Part shown: in pieces, positions 43,863-52,560 of the stretch | Layout: each line of letters opens with the position of its first letter | How positions within the stretch are numbered: position 1 is the stretch's first letter | Source of the DNA: JAWRCU01 sp033542235 | Lineage (GTDB): Bacteria > Pseudomonadota > Alphaproteobacteria > Rhizobiales > Rhizobiaceae | Assembly (NCBI RefSeq): GCF_033542235.1 | Contig: NZ_JAWRCU010000023.1 | Location: forward strand, 11,276 to 75,275 | Length of the DNA: 64,000 bases | Direction: 5' to 3' | The notes under the pieces: model-generated | Database searches by the model: none | Told to the model about the DNA's origin: nothing | Seen by the model: only the letters and a program-made list of their open reading frames with translations | Made by a program: the position numbers and the translations under genes

Positions 43863-44240
43863 ATGGCACACATTCTTATCGTCGAGGACGAAGAGTCCGT
43901 CCGTATTCTTGTCGCCCGCGCCCTTGAGCAGGCTGGGCACAGCGTTGCCGTCGCTGAAGACGGCGAGCACGGCTTGTCGAAAATAATCGAGGCCAGCGGC
44001 CGCTTCGACCTCGTCATTTCGGATATCCGCATGCCCGGCATGGACGGGATCGAGATGGCAAAGGCCGCCGCTCGGCGTTTTCCGGGGCTGCGCATCCTGC
44101 TCGTCACCGGCTATGCCGATCAGCGCGAACGGGCTGCAGACCTCGACGGCGTCGTCATCGACGTCCTGATGAAACCCTTCACGCTCGCCGAAATCCGCGC
44201 TCGCGCAGCAAGCGCGCTCGCTCAGCCGGTCACCGCCTGA
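43863..44240 (+). CDS. cpdR: Single-domain response regulator, CpdR-like
   Basis: 125 residues, receiver domain only. Phospho-acceptor Asp 54 (DLVISDIRMPGMDGIE), acidic pocket VEDEE at 7-11, and LMKPF for the conserved Lys. CpdR controls ClpXP-dependent proteolysis of CtrA and others in the alphaproteobacterial cell cycle; this protein resembles it in size and sequence pattern and sits beside hpt as CpdR2-type genes do in relatives. ATG at 43863; an upstream TTG at 43857 is possible. Other lone receivers cannot be excluded. Confidence 0.78.
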   Translation: MAHILIVEDEESVRILVARALEQAGHSVAVAEDGEHGLSKIIEASGRFDLVISDIRMPGMDGIEMAKAAARRFPGLRILLVTGYADQRERAADLDGVVIDVLMKPFTLAEIRARAASALAQPVTA

Positions 44241-44341
44241 CGACCTGAATCGCGTTCGGTCGGCAGTGCGCGGGTTCCGGCTGCGACCATGATCGCGCCC
44301 ACAGATTGACTCCAGGCACTGCCGTCGCGCATCGATATGCG

Positions 44342-45802
44342 ATGGCACCCCATCCAGACGCCCGTTCTCATCTGAGCCCGCTTCCCAGGCCGAGCGAGCT
44401 CTGCCGTTTTCCGGCGACTGCTCTGGCCAGGATGATCGCAGAGCGGCAGGTCTCGGCGTCCGAAGTGGTGGCTGCCTATCTCGACCGCATCGACGAGGTG
44501 AACGGAACAGTCAACGCGATCGTCTCGCTGCGCAGCCGCGGGCAGATCCTCGCGGAGGCGAAAGCGGCCGACGCGGCGCAGGCGGCCGGCGTGAGGCCAG
44601 GGCCTCTTCATGGCCTGCCGATCGCGATTAAGGACCTCGCGCAGACCAAGGGCTTGAGGACGACATTCGGCTCGCGCATTTTTGCGGATTTCGTACCCGA
44701 GGAAGACAGCTACTTCGTCTCGCGCATGCGCGATGCAGGCGCCATCATCATCGGCAAGACCAACGTGCCGGAATTCGGTTTCGGCTCGCAGACCTACAAC
44801 GACGTGTTCGGCGCGACACGCAACGCCTTCGACCCCAGGCTGAGTTCGGGCGGATCGAGCGGCGGCGCAGCCGTGGCACTGGCACTCCACATGGTACCGC
44901 TTGCCGACGGCAGCGATCTCTGTGGATCATTGCGCAACCCGGCCGGCTGGAACAACGTCTTCGGCTTTCGCACGTCGCCGGGCAGGGTGGCTGCCGGTCC
45001 TTCCACAGAACTGTATCTGTCGCAGATGAGCGTGGAGGGGCCGATGGCGCGCAGCGTCGCCGATCTCGCGCTGCTGCTCGGTGTCCAGGCCGGCTACGAC
45101 CCGCGCTCGCCGCTGTCGCTGGATGGCGATTTCAGAAGCTCGGCCGAGAAACGCAAAGAGATGCCCTGGCGGATCGCCTGGCTTGGCGATCTCGGTGGTC
45201 ATCTGCCGATGGAAGACGGTGTTCTCGATGCCTGCGAATCGGCGCTCAGAGGGGCGGAGGCGGGTTCGTTCCGCATTGAGCCGGTCATTCCGGATTTCGA
45301 CTACGAAGGTCTGTGGGAGGCGTTCGTGATGCTGCGCCATGCGAGCTCCGGCATGTCGCTCAAGATCCACTACGACGATGCTCAGCAGCGAGAGCTGCTG
45401 AAGCCGGAGGCGATCTGGGAAATCGAGGGCGGACTCAGCCTCACCGCGCCTCAAATCTATGCCGCTTCGACCGTCCGCTCGGCCTGGTACAAGACCGTGC
45501 TTAGCCTCTTCGAGCGTTACGACTTATTGGCGCTGCCCACAGCGCAGGTCTTTGCCTTCGATGCCGAGCTGCATTGGCCGGCCGAGATCGCCGGACGCGG
45601 AATGGACAGCTACCATCGCTGGATGGAGGTGACGGCGCTCGCCACAATGGCGGGCTGCCCAGCGATCGCCGTTCCGGCCGGTTTTGACGTCAGCGGGAGG
45701 TCGATGGGCATCCAGCTCATCGGCCGTCCGCGCGCCGATGCCGAAGTGCTCAGCGCCGCTGCAAGCTATGAACAGGTCTGTGGGATCAAGGCCGGGGCGT
45801 AA
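44342..45802 (+). CDS. Amidase signature family protein
   Basis: 486 residues from the ATG at 44342. Serine amidase with the Ser-cisSer-Lys triad: Lys 97 (IAIKDLA), the cis Ser in SSGGSSGGAA at about 168-177, and Ser 196 in DLCGSLRNPA. Substrate (an amide or urea derivative) unknown; GatA is less likely because no gatB or gatC is adjacent. The GTDxGGS stretch is changed to GSDLCGS, which still has the nucleophile. Convergent with the DUF4175 gene; their stops are 8 bp apart. Confidence 0.87.
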   Translation: MAPHPDARSHLSPLPRPSELCRFPATALARMIAERQVSASEVVAAYLDRIDEVNGTVNAIVSLRSRGQILAEAKAADAAQAAGVRPGPLHGLPIAIKDLAQTKGLRTTFGSRIFADFVPEEDSYFVSRMRDAGAIIIGKTNVPEFGFGSQTYNDVFGATRNAFDPRLSSGGSSGGAAVALALHMVPLADGSDLCGSLRNPAGWNNVFGFRTSPGRVAAGPSTELYLSQMSVEGPMARSVADLALLLGVQAGYDPRSPLSLDGDFRSSAEKRKEMPWRIAWLGDLGGHLPMEDGVLDACESALRGAEAGSFRIEPVIPDFDYEGLWEAFVMLRHASSGMSLKIHYDDAQQRELLKPEAIWEIEGGLSLTAPQIYAASTVRSAWYKTVLSLFERYDLLALPTAQVFAFDAELHWPAEIAGRGMDSYHRWMEVTALATMAGCPAIAVPAGFDVSGRSMGIQLIGRPRADAEVLSAAASYEQVCGIKAGA

Positions 45803-45810
45803 GGCCGACC

Positions 45811-48447
45811 CTATTTCATCTCCAGCAAGCGCTCGAGATAGTCGCGCTCGATCTGCGGGCTGAGCGTGTTGCCGAGCCGCTGACGGATCGCATCGAGGAT
45901 CTGCCGGGCGCGCTGCACATCGATCTCATCGGGAACCTTGGTTCCCGTGCCGTCGTCCGGCCCGTTGGTCGCACGCGGCCTGCCCAGCGGATCGCGGTCG
46001 GCACCCTGCTGGCGCTGGCCCCGGCCGTTGCCGCCCTGGTCGCCCTGCATGGCCTGCTGCATCTGCTGCATCATGTCCTGCGCGCCTTTCCTCAGCGCCT
46101 CGAGCGCGCGTCCCTGCTGGCCGACCGCGTCCTGGCCACGGTTGTCGCCGAGCGCGGTTTCGGCCTGGCCCATGGCGTCGCCCGCCTCGCCGAAGCCTTG
46201 ACCCGGCTGGATGCCCAAGCCGCGCAAATCCTTCTGGAGTTGCTCCAGTTGGCCACGCAAGTCGCCTTGGCCCTGCTGCAGCTGCTTCATGGCATCCGCA
46301 AAATCCTGAGGCGACATGCCCTGTCTGTTCTGGCCGCGACCCTCCTGGCCCTGATCGCCCGGCTGGCCTTCCTGATTCTGCTGACCGAACTGCTGGTCTC
46401 CATTTTGTCCGCGCTGGTCCTGTCCGTTCTGGCCCTGCTGCCCGCGCTCCATCTGGTCCATGCGGAAAGTTTCGTTCATCATCTCCTGCTGGCGCCGCAT
46501 GATCTCGCCGAGCTTGTTCATCTGCTGATTCATCTCACCCTGCTGGCCGTTGCCGCCTTTCTGCTGGCCGCGGCCTGCCTGCAGGTTGTTCATCATCTCC
46601 TCGAGCTGCGAAAGAAGCTGCTGGGCCTGGTCCTTGTTGCCGGATTTCGCCAAGTTTTCGATCTGGTCCATCATCCTTTCAAGATCACTCTGGCGCAGCT
46701 CCTGCCCAGGCTGCATCTGGTTGGCGAGATTCGGATTCTTCTGCGCGCGCTCGGCGAACTCGCGCAGGAAGTCGTTCATCGCCTGGCGCAGCTCCTTCAT
46801 GAGCTTGTCGATTTCCTGATCGCTCGCGCCGCGCTGCAGCGCATCTTTGAGGGCCTGCTGCGCCTGGCGGAGCCGCTTCTCGGCGGCAGAAAGGTCGCCA
46901 TCCTCGATGCCGAGCGCGATTTGCCAGAGATAGGAGACGACGTCGCGCATCGCGTCGTCGTTGCCGGCGAGCTTGAGGCGCGTATGAGCGCTTATCAGGG
47001 CCAGATAGTGGGACATGTTGTCGAAAGTGTCCTCTGGCCTCAGAGTGATCGCTTCCATCAGATCGAGCACACGCCTCTTCTGATGAGTGTCGAGCGCGAG
47101 CAGCCGGCGCTGCTCGACCACCGCCCTGGCCAGCGGGTTGGAGAAGGGCCGCTCAGGCAAGATGATCGTCTTGGTCGCGCTTTTCGCCTCCTGCCCGGCA
47201 GCGTCGACAGCCCTGAGCGTGATCCTGACCGGGGCGCCGGCCCACACATGCTCGGTAAGGTCGCGCGTGGTCTTGGCAACGTTGTTTTTTGCACCGCGCC
47301 GCGGCAAGGCAAGCTGCATCTCAGGCGCCTTGTAGAGCGGGTAGGCGTCCTTGGCGGGCGGCTGGGCAAGCTCGAACTCGGTCGTTGCAGAGCTTGCGCC
47401 GTAGTCGTCGTCGATCTCGTAATTCAGCTCCAGCGTGCCGTTCAACGCCTGTTTGGGCTCGCCGACGAATTTGATCGTCGGCGGCCTGTCGGGGATCACA
47501 GTGAAAGTCCAGCTTTCCATGTCGCTGCCGCCGGACTGAAGCGTCAGCGTGCCGTCGGTTGTCAGCTTGCCCGCAAACTGCCTTGCCGCCTGTGAGCCTG
47601 TCGTGGCGGTAACTGCCTGCCCTGCTGCCCGTTCGATCTGTGTGTTGGCGGCGATCTCGCGCATATTGCCGGACGCATCCGTATAGCTCAGCGTCTCGTC
47701 GCCCGAGCCGCCCGTGACCCGTAGCGCCACCTCACTTCCGGCCGGCACGGTGACCGTGCTGCCGGCATTGGCGTTCGCATTTTTGGCGTTGGCATTCGAA
47801 GTCAGGAAGATCGGCGCCTTGCCCGTATAGGCGGGCGGAGTTACCCAGGCATCGATGCGCGGCGGAATCGAATCCATGCCGACCCTGGCGCGGAAAGCAT
47901 CTCGCGGGCTGCCGCCGAAGGGGCTGAAGGAGAAGCCGAAAGCGACGATGAAGAGAAGCGCAACCGCGGCGCGCAACGCCCAGGGGTCGCGCTCGGGAAC
48001 GCGGGTAAGCGGCAGGTCGCCGGAAACGCCGGCAAGCCGCTCGGCCATCCTCTTCTGGTGCTCGCGCCAGAGCGCGTCGGCGAAGGCGCTGCGGCTCCCG
48101 CCGGGCCGGTCCGATTGCGCGGATAGCGGATTGTGCTCCAGCCTGTTGGCAGCCTCGATGCGCCGGTCGATCTCGGCGCTCGTCGGCATCCTGAAGAAGC
48201 GCAGCATATAAAGGGCCGCCAGCGCGGCAAGGCCGAACACGGCCGCGAGGCCAAGCCGTACCAGGTCGGGCAACAGCCTGAACAGCCCCAGCCAGGAAAG
48301 GCTCAGGAAAAGCGCGATAACCAGCAGGAGCGGCAGGACCAGCGGCCAAAGCCGTTCGAGAATTACCGCGATCTTTGTCGCGATGCGGGTGCGGACAAGC
48401 CGTCCGGTGTGAGCGTTGGTATCGCTGACGCTTTTTGCCTCGGTCAT
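45811..48447 (-). CDS. DUF4175 (TIGR02302) family membrane protein
   Basis: 878 residues from the ATG at 48447. Three hydrophobic stretches near the N-terminus (about 30-55, 57-80 and 155-175: LPLLLVIALFLSLSWLGL, AVFGLAALAALYMLRFF, AAVALLFIVAFGFSF), a large beta-rich middle part, and a Gln/Gly/Asn-rich low-complexity C-terminal portion (about 600-820) with repeated QGQ, QMQQ motifs and coiled-coil tendency. This matches rhizobial TIGR02302. Function unknown; inner-membrane anchoring with most of the protein in the periplasm is likely. The 249 bp upstream (48448-48696) hold no recognised gene. Confidence 0.85.
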   Translation of the reverse strand: MTEAKSVSDTNAHTGRLVRTRIATKIAVILERLWPLVLPLLLVIALFLSLSWLGLFRLLPDLVRLGLAAVFGLAALAALYMLRFFRMPTSAEIDRRIEAANRLEHNPLSAQSDRPGGSRSAFADALWREHQKRMAERLAGVSGDLPLTRVPERDPWALRAAVALLFIVAFGFSFSPFGGSPRDAFRARVGMDSIPPRIDAWVTPPAYTGKAPIFLTSNANAKNANANAGSTVTVPAGSEVALRVTGGSGDETLSYTDASGNMREIAANTQIERAAGQAVTATTGSQAARQFAGKLTTDGTLTLQSGGSDMESWTFTVIPDRPPTIKFVGEPKQALNGTLELNYEIDDDYGASSATTEFELAQPPAKDAYPLYKAPEMQLALPRRGAKNNVAKTTRDLTEHVWAGAPVRITLRAVDAAGQEAKSATKTIILPERPFSNPLARAVVEQRRLLALDTHQKRRVLDLMEAITLRPEDTFDNMSHYLALISAHTRLKLAGNDDAMRDVVSYLWQIALGIEDGDLSAAEKRLRQAQQALKDALQRGASDQEIDKLMKELRQAMNDFLREFAERAQKNPNLANQMQPGQELRQSDLERMMDQIENLAKSGNKDQAQQLLSQLEEMMNNLQAGRGQQKGGNGQQGEMNQQMNKLGEIMRRQQEMMNETFRMDQMERGQQGQNGQDQRGQNGDQQFGQQNQEGQPGDQGQEGRGQNRQGMSPQDFADAMKQLQQGQGDLRGQLEQLQKDLRGLGIQPGQGFGEAGDAMGQAETALGDNRGQDAVGQQGRALEALRKGAQDMMQQMQQAMQGDQGGNGRGQRQQGADRDPLGRPRATNGPDDGTGTKVPDEIDVQRARQILDAIRQRLGNTLSPQIERDYLERLLEMK

Positions 48448-48696
48448 CGGCCCTTTCCGGGTCGCGCGACGGCGCGGTACGGCGCCGCCTTCAGGACACA
48501 AGATTAAGCTCCCAACATAACATCAATAACGGCGAAGGCGAGGCGCGGTTACAAGATCGTGAACGGCCGGTCGCGGCGGAGGAAGCCCTTCGGGCGGCCC
48601 TGGGCACGCGTTCGGCGAGCCGCCAATGTCTGCCGAAAACCCATTGTCCGCGACAGGTTGCCATCGCAAACCCATGGGTACCTTGCGGAAATCTGA

Positions 48697-49962
48697 TCAG
48701 ACCCAGTCGGGAACCGAATCCTGCCCGATGAGCTGCTCGTAGGTCTGGCGTGGCCGAATGACGTGGAAACGATCGCCATCGACCAGCACTTCCGGGACAA
48801 GAAGCCGCGAATTGTACGTGCCCGCTTGCACGGCACCGTATGCGCCGGCAGTCGCGAAGGCGATCAGCTCGCCCGCCTCGAGGCGCGGAAGGTCGCGATC
48901 GAGAGCCAGGAAGTCGCCGGTCTCGCAGACCGGACCGACGACGTCCGCGACCATTCGTTGCCGGTGCACAGCCGCTTCGTCAACCGGTCTGATGTCGTGG
49001 AAGGCATCGTAGAGCGTCGGCCGGATAAGGTCATTCATAGCCGCGTCAACAATCACGAAGTTCTTGGCGTCGCCCTCCTTGAGGTAGATCACCTGCGCAA
49101 CGAGAATGCCGGCATTGCCGACGATCAGCCGGCCCGGCTCGAAGATCACCTTCAGTCCGAGCCTGGCCACGTGCTTCTTCACGATCGCCGCATAGGCATC
49201 CGGCAGCGGCGGCGGCTCGTTGTCTGTGCGGTAGGGAATGCCGAGCCCGCCGCCAAGGTCGATATGCTCGATCGCATGGCCGTCGGCGCGCAGCGCCCCG
49301 ACCAGTTCGACCAGCAACGAGAACGCGTCGTCGAAAGGCTGCAGCTCGGTGATCTGGCTGCCGATATGCATATCGATGCCGATCACGTGCAGGCCCGGAA
49401 GCTCGGAAGCGCGCCTGTAGACGGCACGCGCCTTCTGCCAGGGGATGCCGAACTTGTTCTCGGCCCTGCCCGTCGAAATCTTCCTGTGGGTCCTGGCGTC
49501 CACGTCGGGATTGATGCGCAGCGAGATCGGCGCGCTTACGCCGGCTGCGACGGCGCGGGCCGAGAGCAGCTCCAGCTCCGGCTCGGACTCGACGTTGAAG
49601 CAATGGATGCCGGCGGCGAGCGCGAAATCCATCTCGCGCGCGGTCTTGCCGACACCGGAGAACATGATCTTCGAGGGCGCTATGCCGGCGCCAAGCGCCC
49701 GCCTGAGCTCGCCTTCGGAGACCACGTCAGAACCCGCGCCAAGCTTGCCGAGCAGCTTCACTACAGCCTGGTTCGAATTGGCTTTCATCGCGTAGCAGAC
49801 AAGCGCGTCGAGTTCTCCAAACGCCTTGCTGAAGACGTTGAAGTGGCGCGTCAGCGTCGCGGTCGAATAACAATAAAAGGGCGTCCCGACCTCAGCGGCG
49901 ATCTGCGGCAGCGGCACGTTCTCGGCGCAAAGCACGCCGTCGCGATATTCGAAATGGTTCAC
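48697..49962 (-). CDS. lysA: Diaminopimelate decarboxylase
   Basis: 421 residues. PLP enzyme that converts meso-diaminopimelate to lysine. Schiff-base Lys 60 (CYAMKANSN), the HIGSQ motif, GGGLGIPY phosphate-binding loop, FEPGRLIVGNAG, and the second-subunit Cys region GPVCETGDF. Normal length. It is the last gene of argH-lptM-lysA on this strand. Confidence 0.96.
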   Translation of the reverse strand: MNHFEYRDGVLCAENVPLPQIAAEVGTPFYCYSTATLTRHFNVFSKAFGELDALVCYAMKANSNQAVVKLLGKLGAGSDVVSEGELRRALGAGIAPSKIMFSGVGKTAREMDFALAAGIHCFNVESEPELELLSARAVAAGVSAPISLRINPDVDARTHRKISTGRAENKFGIPWQKARAVYRRASELPGLHVIGIDMHIGSQITELQPFDDAFSLLVELVGALRADGHAIEHIDLGGGLGIPYRTDNEPPPLPDAYAAIVKKHVARLGLKVIFEPGRLIVGNAGILVAQVIYLKEGDAKNFVIVDAAMNDLIRPTLYDAFHDIRPVDEAAVHRQRMVADVVGPVCETGDFLALDRDLPRLEAGELIAFATAGAYGAVQAGTYNSRLLVPEVLVDGDRFHVIRPRQTYEQLIGQDSVPDWV

Positions 49963-49977
49963 GGCAATTGCCTGCGG

Positions 49978-50187
49978 CTACTTGATCAGGCGGTCGAGGA
50001 TGAACGGCCTGTCCGGATTGGGCTTCTGCGGCTCGGGCGGCAGCGGCTCCTTGTTCCTCTCGGCTTCCTTGCGCGCCTCCACCGCCGCCTGATAGGGCGT
50101 GTCGAGCGGGGCTTTTCGCCCGCATCCCGAAACAGCCGCCATGACCGAGATCGCCAAGGCGACCGTAACAACCCTTTTCACGCTCAT
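49978..50187 (-). CDS. lptM: Small LptM-like lipoprotein
   Basis: 69 residues. Signal peptide with lipobox VSGC (Cys 22), followed by GRKAPLDTP, then a Lys/Glu/Pro-rich tail. The pattern GCGRKAPL matches LptM (YifL) lipoproteins, which help oxidative maturation of LptD in E. coli. It lies between argH and lysA as in many proteobacteria, with 15 bp to lysA. Confidence 0.87.
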   Translation of the reverse strand: MSVKRVVTVALAISVMAAVSGCGRKAPLDTPYQAAVEARKEAERNKEPLPPEPQKPNPDRPFILDRLIK

Positions 50188-50225
50188 GAGGCCATCCGCC
50201 CAACCAATATCCGATCACTCTCTAC

Positions 50226-50322
50226 AGCATGATCCCGGAAAGTTGCAGACCTTTTTCCAGCATGATCTTATCCGAAAAGTCTGCAGCTTTTTGCCGCGCT
50301 GACCTTCGGTTCGGCATCATGC
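50226..50322. repeat. RIME-like palindrome between argH and lptM
   Basis: Starts AGCATGATCCCGGAAAGTTGCAG (50226-), a second start AGCATGATCTTATCC (50259-), and ends TTCGGTTCGGCATCATGC (50305-50322). The argH stop TGA (50319-50317) lies inside the terminal GCATCATGC. Confidence 0.88.
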
Positions 50323-51717
50323 TCGAGCAAGCCGCTTCTTCCAGTAGCGGACCTGGCGGCGGACCTCGTGCGGCGCCGTACCGCCGAATGAGGTGCGGCT
50401 CTTCACCGAGTTCTCGACCGAAAGCACGGAATAGACGTCGGCCGTGATGGCCGGGCTGATGCCCTTCAACTCGTCGAGCGAGAGCTTTTCGAGCGGCAGA
50501 TTCTTCTCTTCCGCCAATGCCACCGCGCGGCCGGTGACATGATGCGCCTCCCGGAACGGCAGGCCCGCCTCGCGCACGAGCCAATCGGCGAGGTCGGTCG
50601 CGGTCGAGTAGCCGGCGCCTGCCGCCTCTCTCATGGCGGCCTCGTTGACGGCGAGGTCACCGACCATGCCGGTCATGGCGGCGATCATCAGGTCGAGCGT
50701 CTCGGCGGCGTCGAAGACTGCCTCCTTGTCTTCCTGCATGTCCTTGGAATAGGCGAGCGGCAGGCCCTTCATGACGGTGAGCAGGGCAATGAGATGGCCG
50801 TTGATCCTGCCGGTCTTGGCACGCACGAGCTCGGCCGCGTCGGGATTCTTCTTCTGCGGCATGATCGACGAGCCGGTCGAGAAGCTGTCGGAGAGCCTCA
50901 CGAAGCCGAATTGCGGCGTCGACCAGATGACGATCTCTTCGGCGAGCCGCGACAGGTGCGTGGCCGTGATCGCCGCGACCGACAGGAACTCGATCGCGAA
51001 ATCACGGTCCGACACGCTGTCGATCGAGTTGCGTGTCGGCTCGCGGAAGCCGAGAGCTGCCGCCGTTCTGTGCCGGTCGATCGGGAAGCCGGTGCCGGCG
51101 AGCGCGGCCGCTCCCAGCGGGCTCTCGTCCATGCGGGTGATTGCGTTCCGCACGCGCGACAGGTCGCGGGCGAACATCTCGACATAGGCCATGCAGTGAT
51201 GACCGAAGGTGACGGGTTGCGCCGTCTGCAGGTGGGTGAAGCCCGGCATGACGGTCGCCGCATGCTTCTCGGCGCGGTCGAGGAAAACCGCGATCAGCCC
51301 TTTCAAGGCACCGGCGACGCGCTCCAGCTCGCGTTTTACCCAGAGCCGGAAGTCGACCGCCACTTGGTCGTTGCGTGAGCGCGCCGTGTGCAGCCGGCCC
51401 GCTGCGGGGCCGATCAGCTCGGCGAGCCGCGCTTCGACGTTCATGTGGATGTCCTCGAGCTTCGCCGAGAACTCGAACGTGCCGGCCTCGATCTCTGACA
51501 GGATCGTGTTCAGCCCGCGAGCGATTTCCCGTTGATCCTTTTTCGAAATAATGCCGCTCTCGGCGAGCATTTCGGCATGAGCGAGCGAGCCGCGGATGTC
51601 TTGCGCGTAAAGCTTGCGGTCGAAGCCGATCGAGGCGTTGATCGCTTCCATGATGGCAGCGGGACCTGAGGCAAAGCGCCCACCCCACATCTGGTTGCTG
51701 GTCTTCTTCTCGCTCAT
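50317..51717 (-). CDS. argH: Argininosuccinate lyase
   Basis: 466 residues. Splits argininosuccinate to arginine and fumarate. Fumarase-superfamily signature GSSIMPQKKNPD, plus TARSRNDQVA and the catalytic His/Ser regions (PGFTHLQTAQPVTFGHH). Last residues RLARA and the stop are at the edge of a RIME-like element. Its start codon is only 27 bp from that of the divergent tlpA, so the promoters overlap. Confidence 0.96.
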   Translation of the reverse strand: MSEKKTSNQMWGGRFASGPAAIMEAINASIGFDRKLYAQDIRGSLAHAEMLAESGIISKKDQREIARGLNTILSEIEAGTFEFSAKLEDIHMNVEARLAELIGPAAGRLHTARSRNDQVAVDFRLWVKRELERVAGALKGLIAVFLDRAEKHAATVMPGFTHLQTAQPVTFGHHCMAYVEMFARDLSRVRNAITRMDESPLGAAALAGTGFPIDRHRTAAALGFREPTRNSIDSVSDRDFAIEFLSVAAITATHLSRLAEEIVIWSTPQFGFVRLSDSFSTGSSIMPQKKNPDAAELVRAKTGRINGHLIALLTVMKGLPLAYSKDMQEDKEAVFDAAETLDLMIAAMTGMVGDLAVNEAAMREAAGAGYSTATDLADWLVREAGLPFREAHHVTGRAVALAEEKNLPLEKLSLDELKGISPAITADVYSVLSVENSVKSRTSFGGTAPHEVRRQVRYWKKRLARA

Positions 51718-51744
51718 CGTGCTAACCGGGCGCTGGAGACTAAG

Positions 51745-52428
51745 ATGGGTAACGGCAAACTGAACCTTCCGGCACTACGGCTGATCATGCTTGCGGCAAT
51801 TGCGGGCGTGCTGGCCGGCGGCGTCGCCGTATACGTGAGCGGAGGCGGTTCTGGCAACCAGCCCGGCGGAGCGGTCGCGCAAGGCCCGGCCGCGTCGGAT
51901 TCCTGCCCGGCCAAGGCCGAGAAGGCAAATACGGTCGCAGCGGCCGCCGTGGGCGACGTGGCTGCGATGCAGGCGGCCGATCCGCCGCTGTCGCTGAAAT
52001 TCCTTGCCTTCGACGGGCCGGACGGAAAGCCGATGACGCTCGCCGGTCACGCCGGCAAGACGCTGCTGGTCAACGTCTGGGCAACGTGGTGCGCGCCTTG
52101 CCGCGCCGAAATGCCGGAGCTCGACGCGCTTCAGGCAAAGCGCGGCGGTTCCGGCTTCGAGGTCGTGGCGATCAATGTCGATACCGGCGACGACGCCAAG
52201 CCGAAGAAGTTTCTCACCGAGACCGGAGTGAAGGCGCTCGACTACTACCGCGATGCGACCATGGGCGTCTTCAACGCGCTCAAGGAACGCGCGCTTGCGC
52301 TGGGTCTTCCCGTAACGTTGCTCGTCGATCCCGAAGGTTGCCTGATCGCAGCCATGAACGGCCCGGCGAACTGGTCCGGTCCCGATGCGGCGAGGCTGAT
52401 CGATGTGGCGCTCGGCGCCAACCCTTAG
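51745..52428 (+). CDS. tlpA: Thiol:disulfide interchange protein TlpA
   Basis: 227 residues. Membrane-anchored thioredoxin-like protein (helix about 11-31) facing the periplasm. Active site WCAPC with Cys 116 and Cys 119, cis-Pro in LPVTLLV. In rhizobia TlpA reduces copper-site cysteines in ScoI/CoxB for cytochrome oxidase assembly. Ribosome site CTGGAGAC. Divergent from argH. Confidence 0.93.
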   Translation: MGNGKLNLPALRLIMLAAIAGVLAGGVAVYVSGGGSGNQPGGAVAQGPAASDSCPAKAEKANTVAAAAVGDVAAMQAADPPLSLKFLAFDGPDGKPMTLAGHAGKTLLVNVWATWCAPCRAEMPELDALQAKRGGSGFEVVAINVDTGDDAKPKKFLTETGVKALDYYRDATMGVFNALKERALALGLPVTLLVDPEGCLIAAMNGPANWSGPDAARLIDVALGANP

Positions 52429-52450
52429 TCGGTTCACAACTTCTCTTCCC

Positions 52451-52465
52451 CTAACCCATCGTTAA
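52451..52465. promoter_or_regulatory. Near-consensus CtrA-like site upstream of a diguanylate cyclase
   Basis: CTAA-CCCATCG-TTAA matches TTAA-N7-TTAA with one mismatch and lies 96 bp before the start of the GGDEF gene. Motif density by chance is not negligible, so this is weak. Confidence 0.3.
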
Positions 52466-52560
52466 GCATCAGAGTCCTTTCAGGGCCTTGCCGGGCGTGA
52501 GGGCTGGTCCAACACGTGTTCCTTAAATGCCTGTTGACAATGCTCACCTAGGGTCAGCGC

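Noticed and set aside
46198..47595. 465-residue plus-strand frame, Leu-rich, opposite the DUF4175 gene
   Set aside because: The Leu/His content is the reverse reading of the Gln/Gly-rich region of the true gene.
48448..48696. Possible gene or terminator between lysA and the DUF4175 gene
   Set aside because: No frame with protein character and the GC hairpin near 48580-48600 has no T tract.
48763..50232. 489-residue plus-strand frame opposite lysA
   Set aside because: Antisense shadow of lysA.
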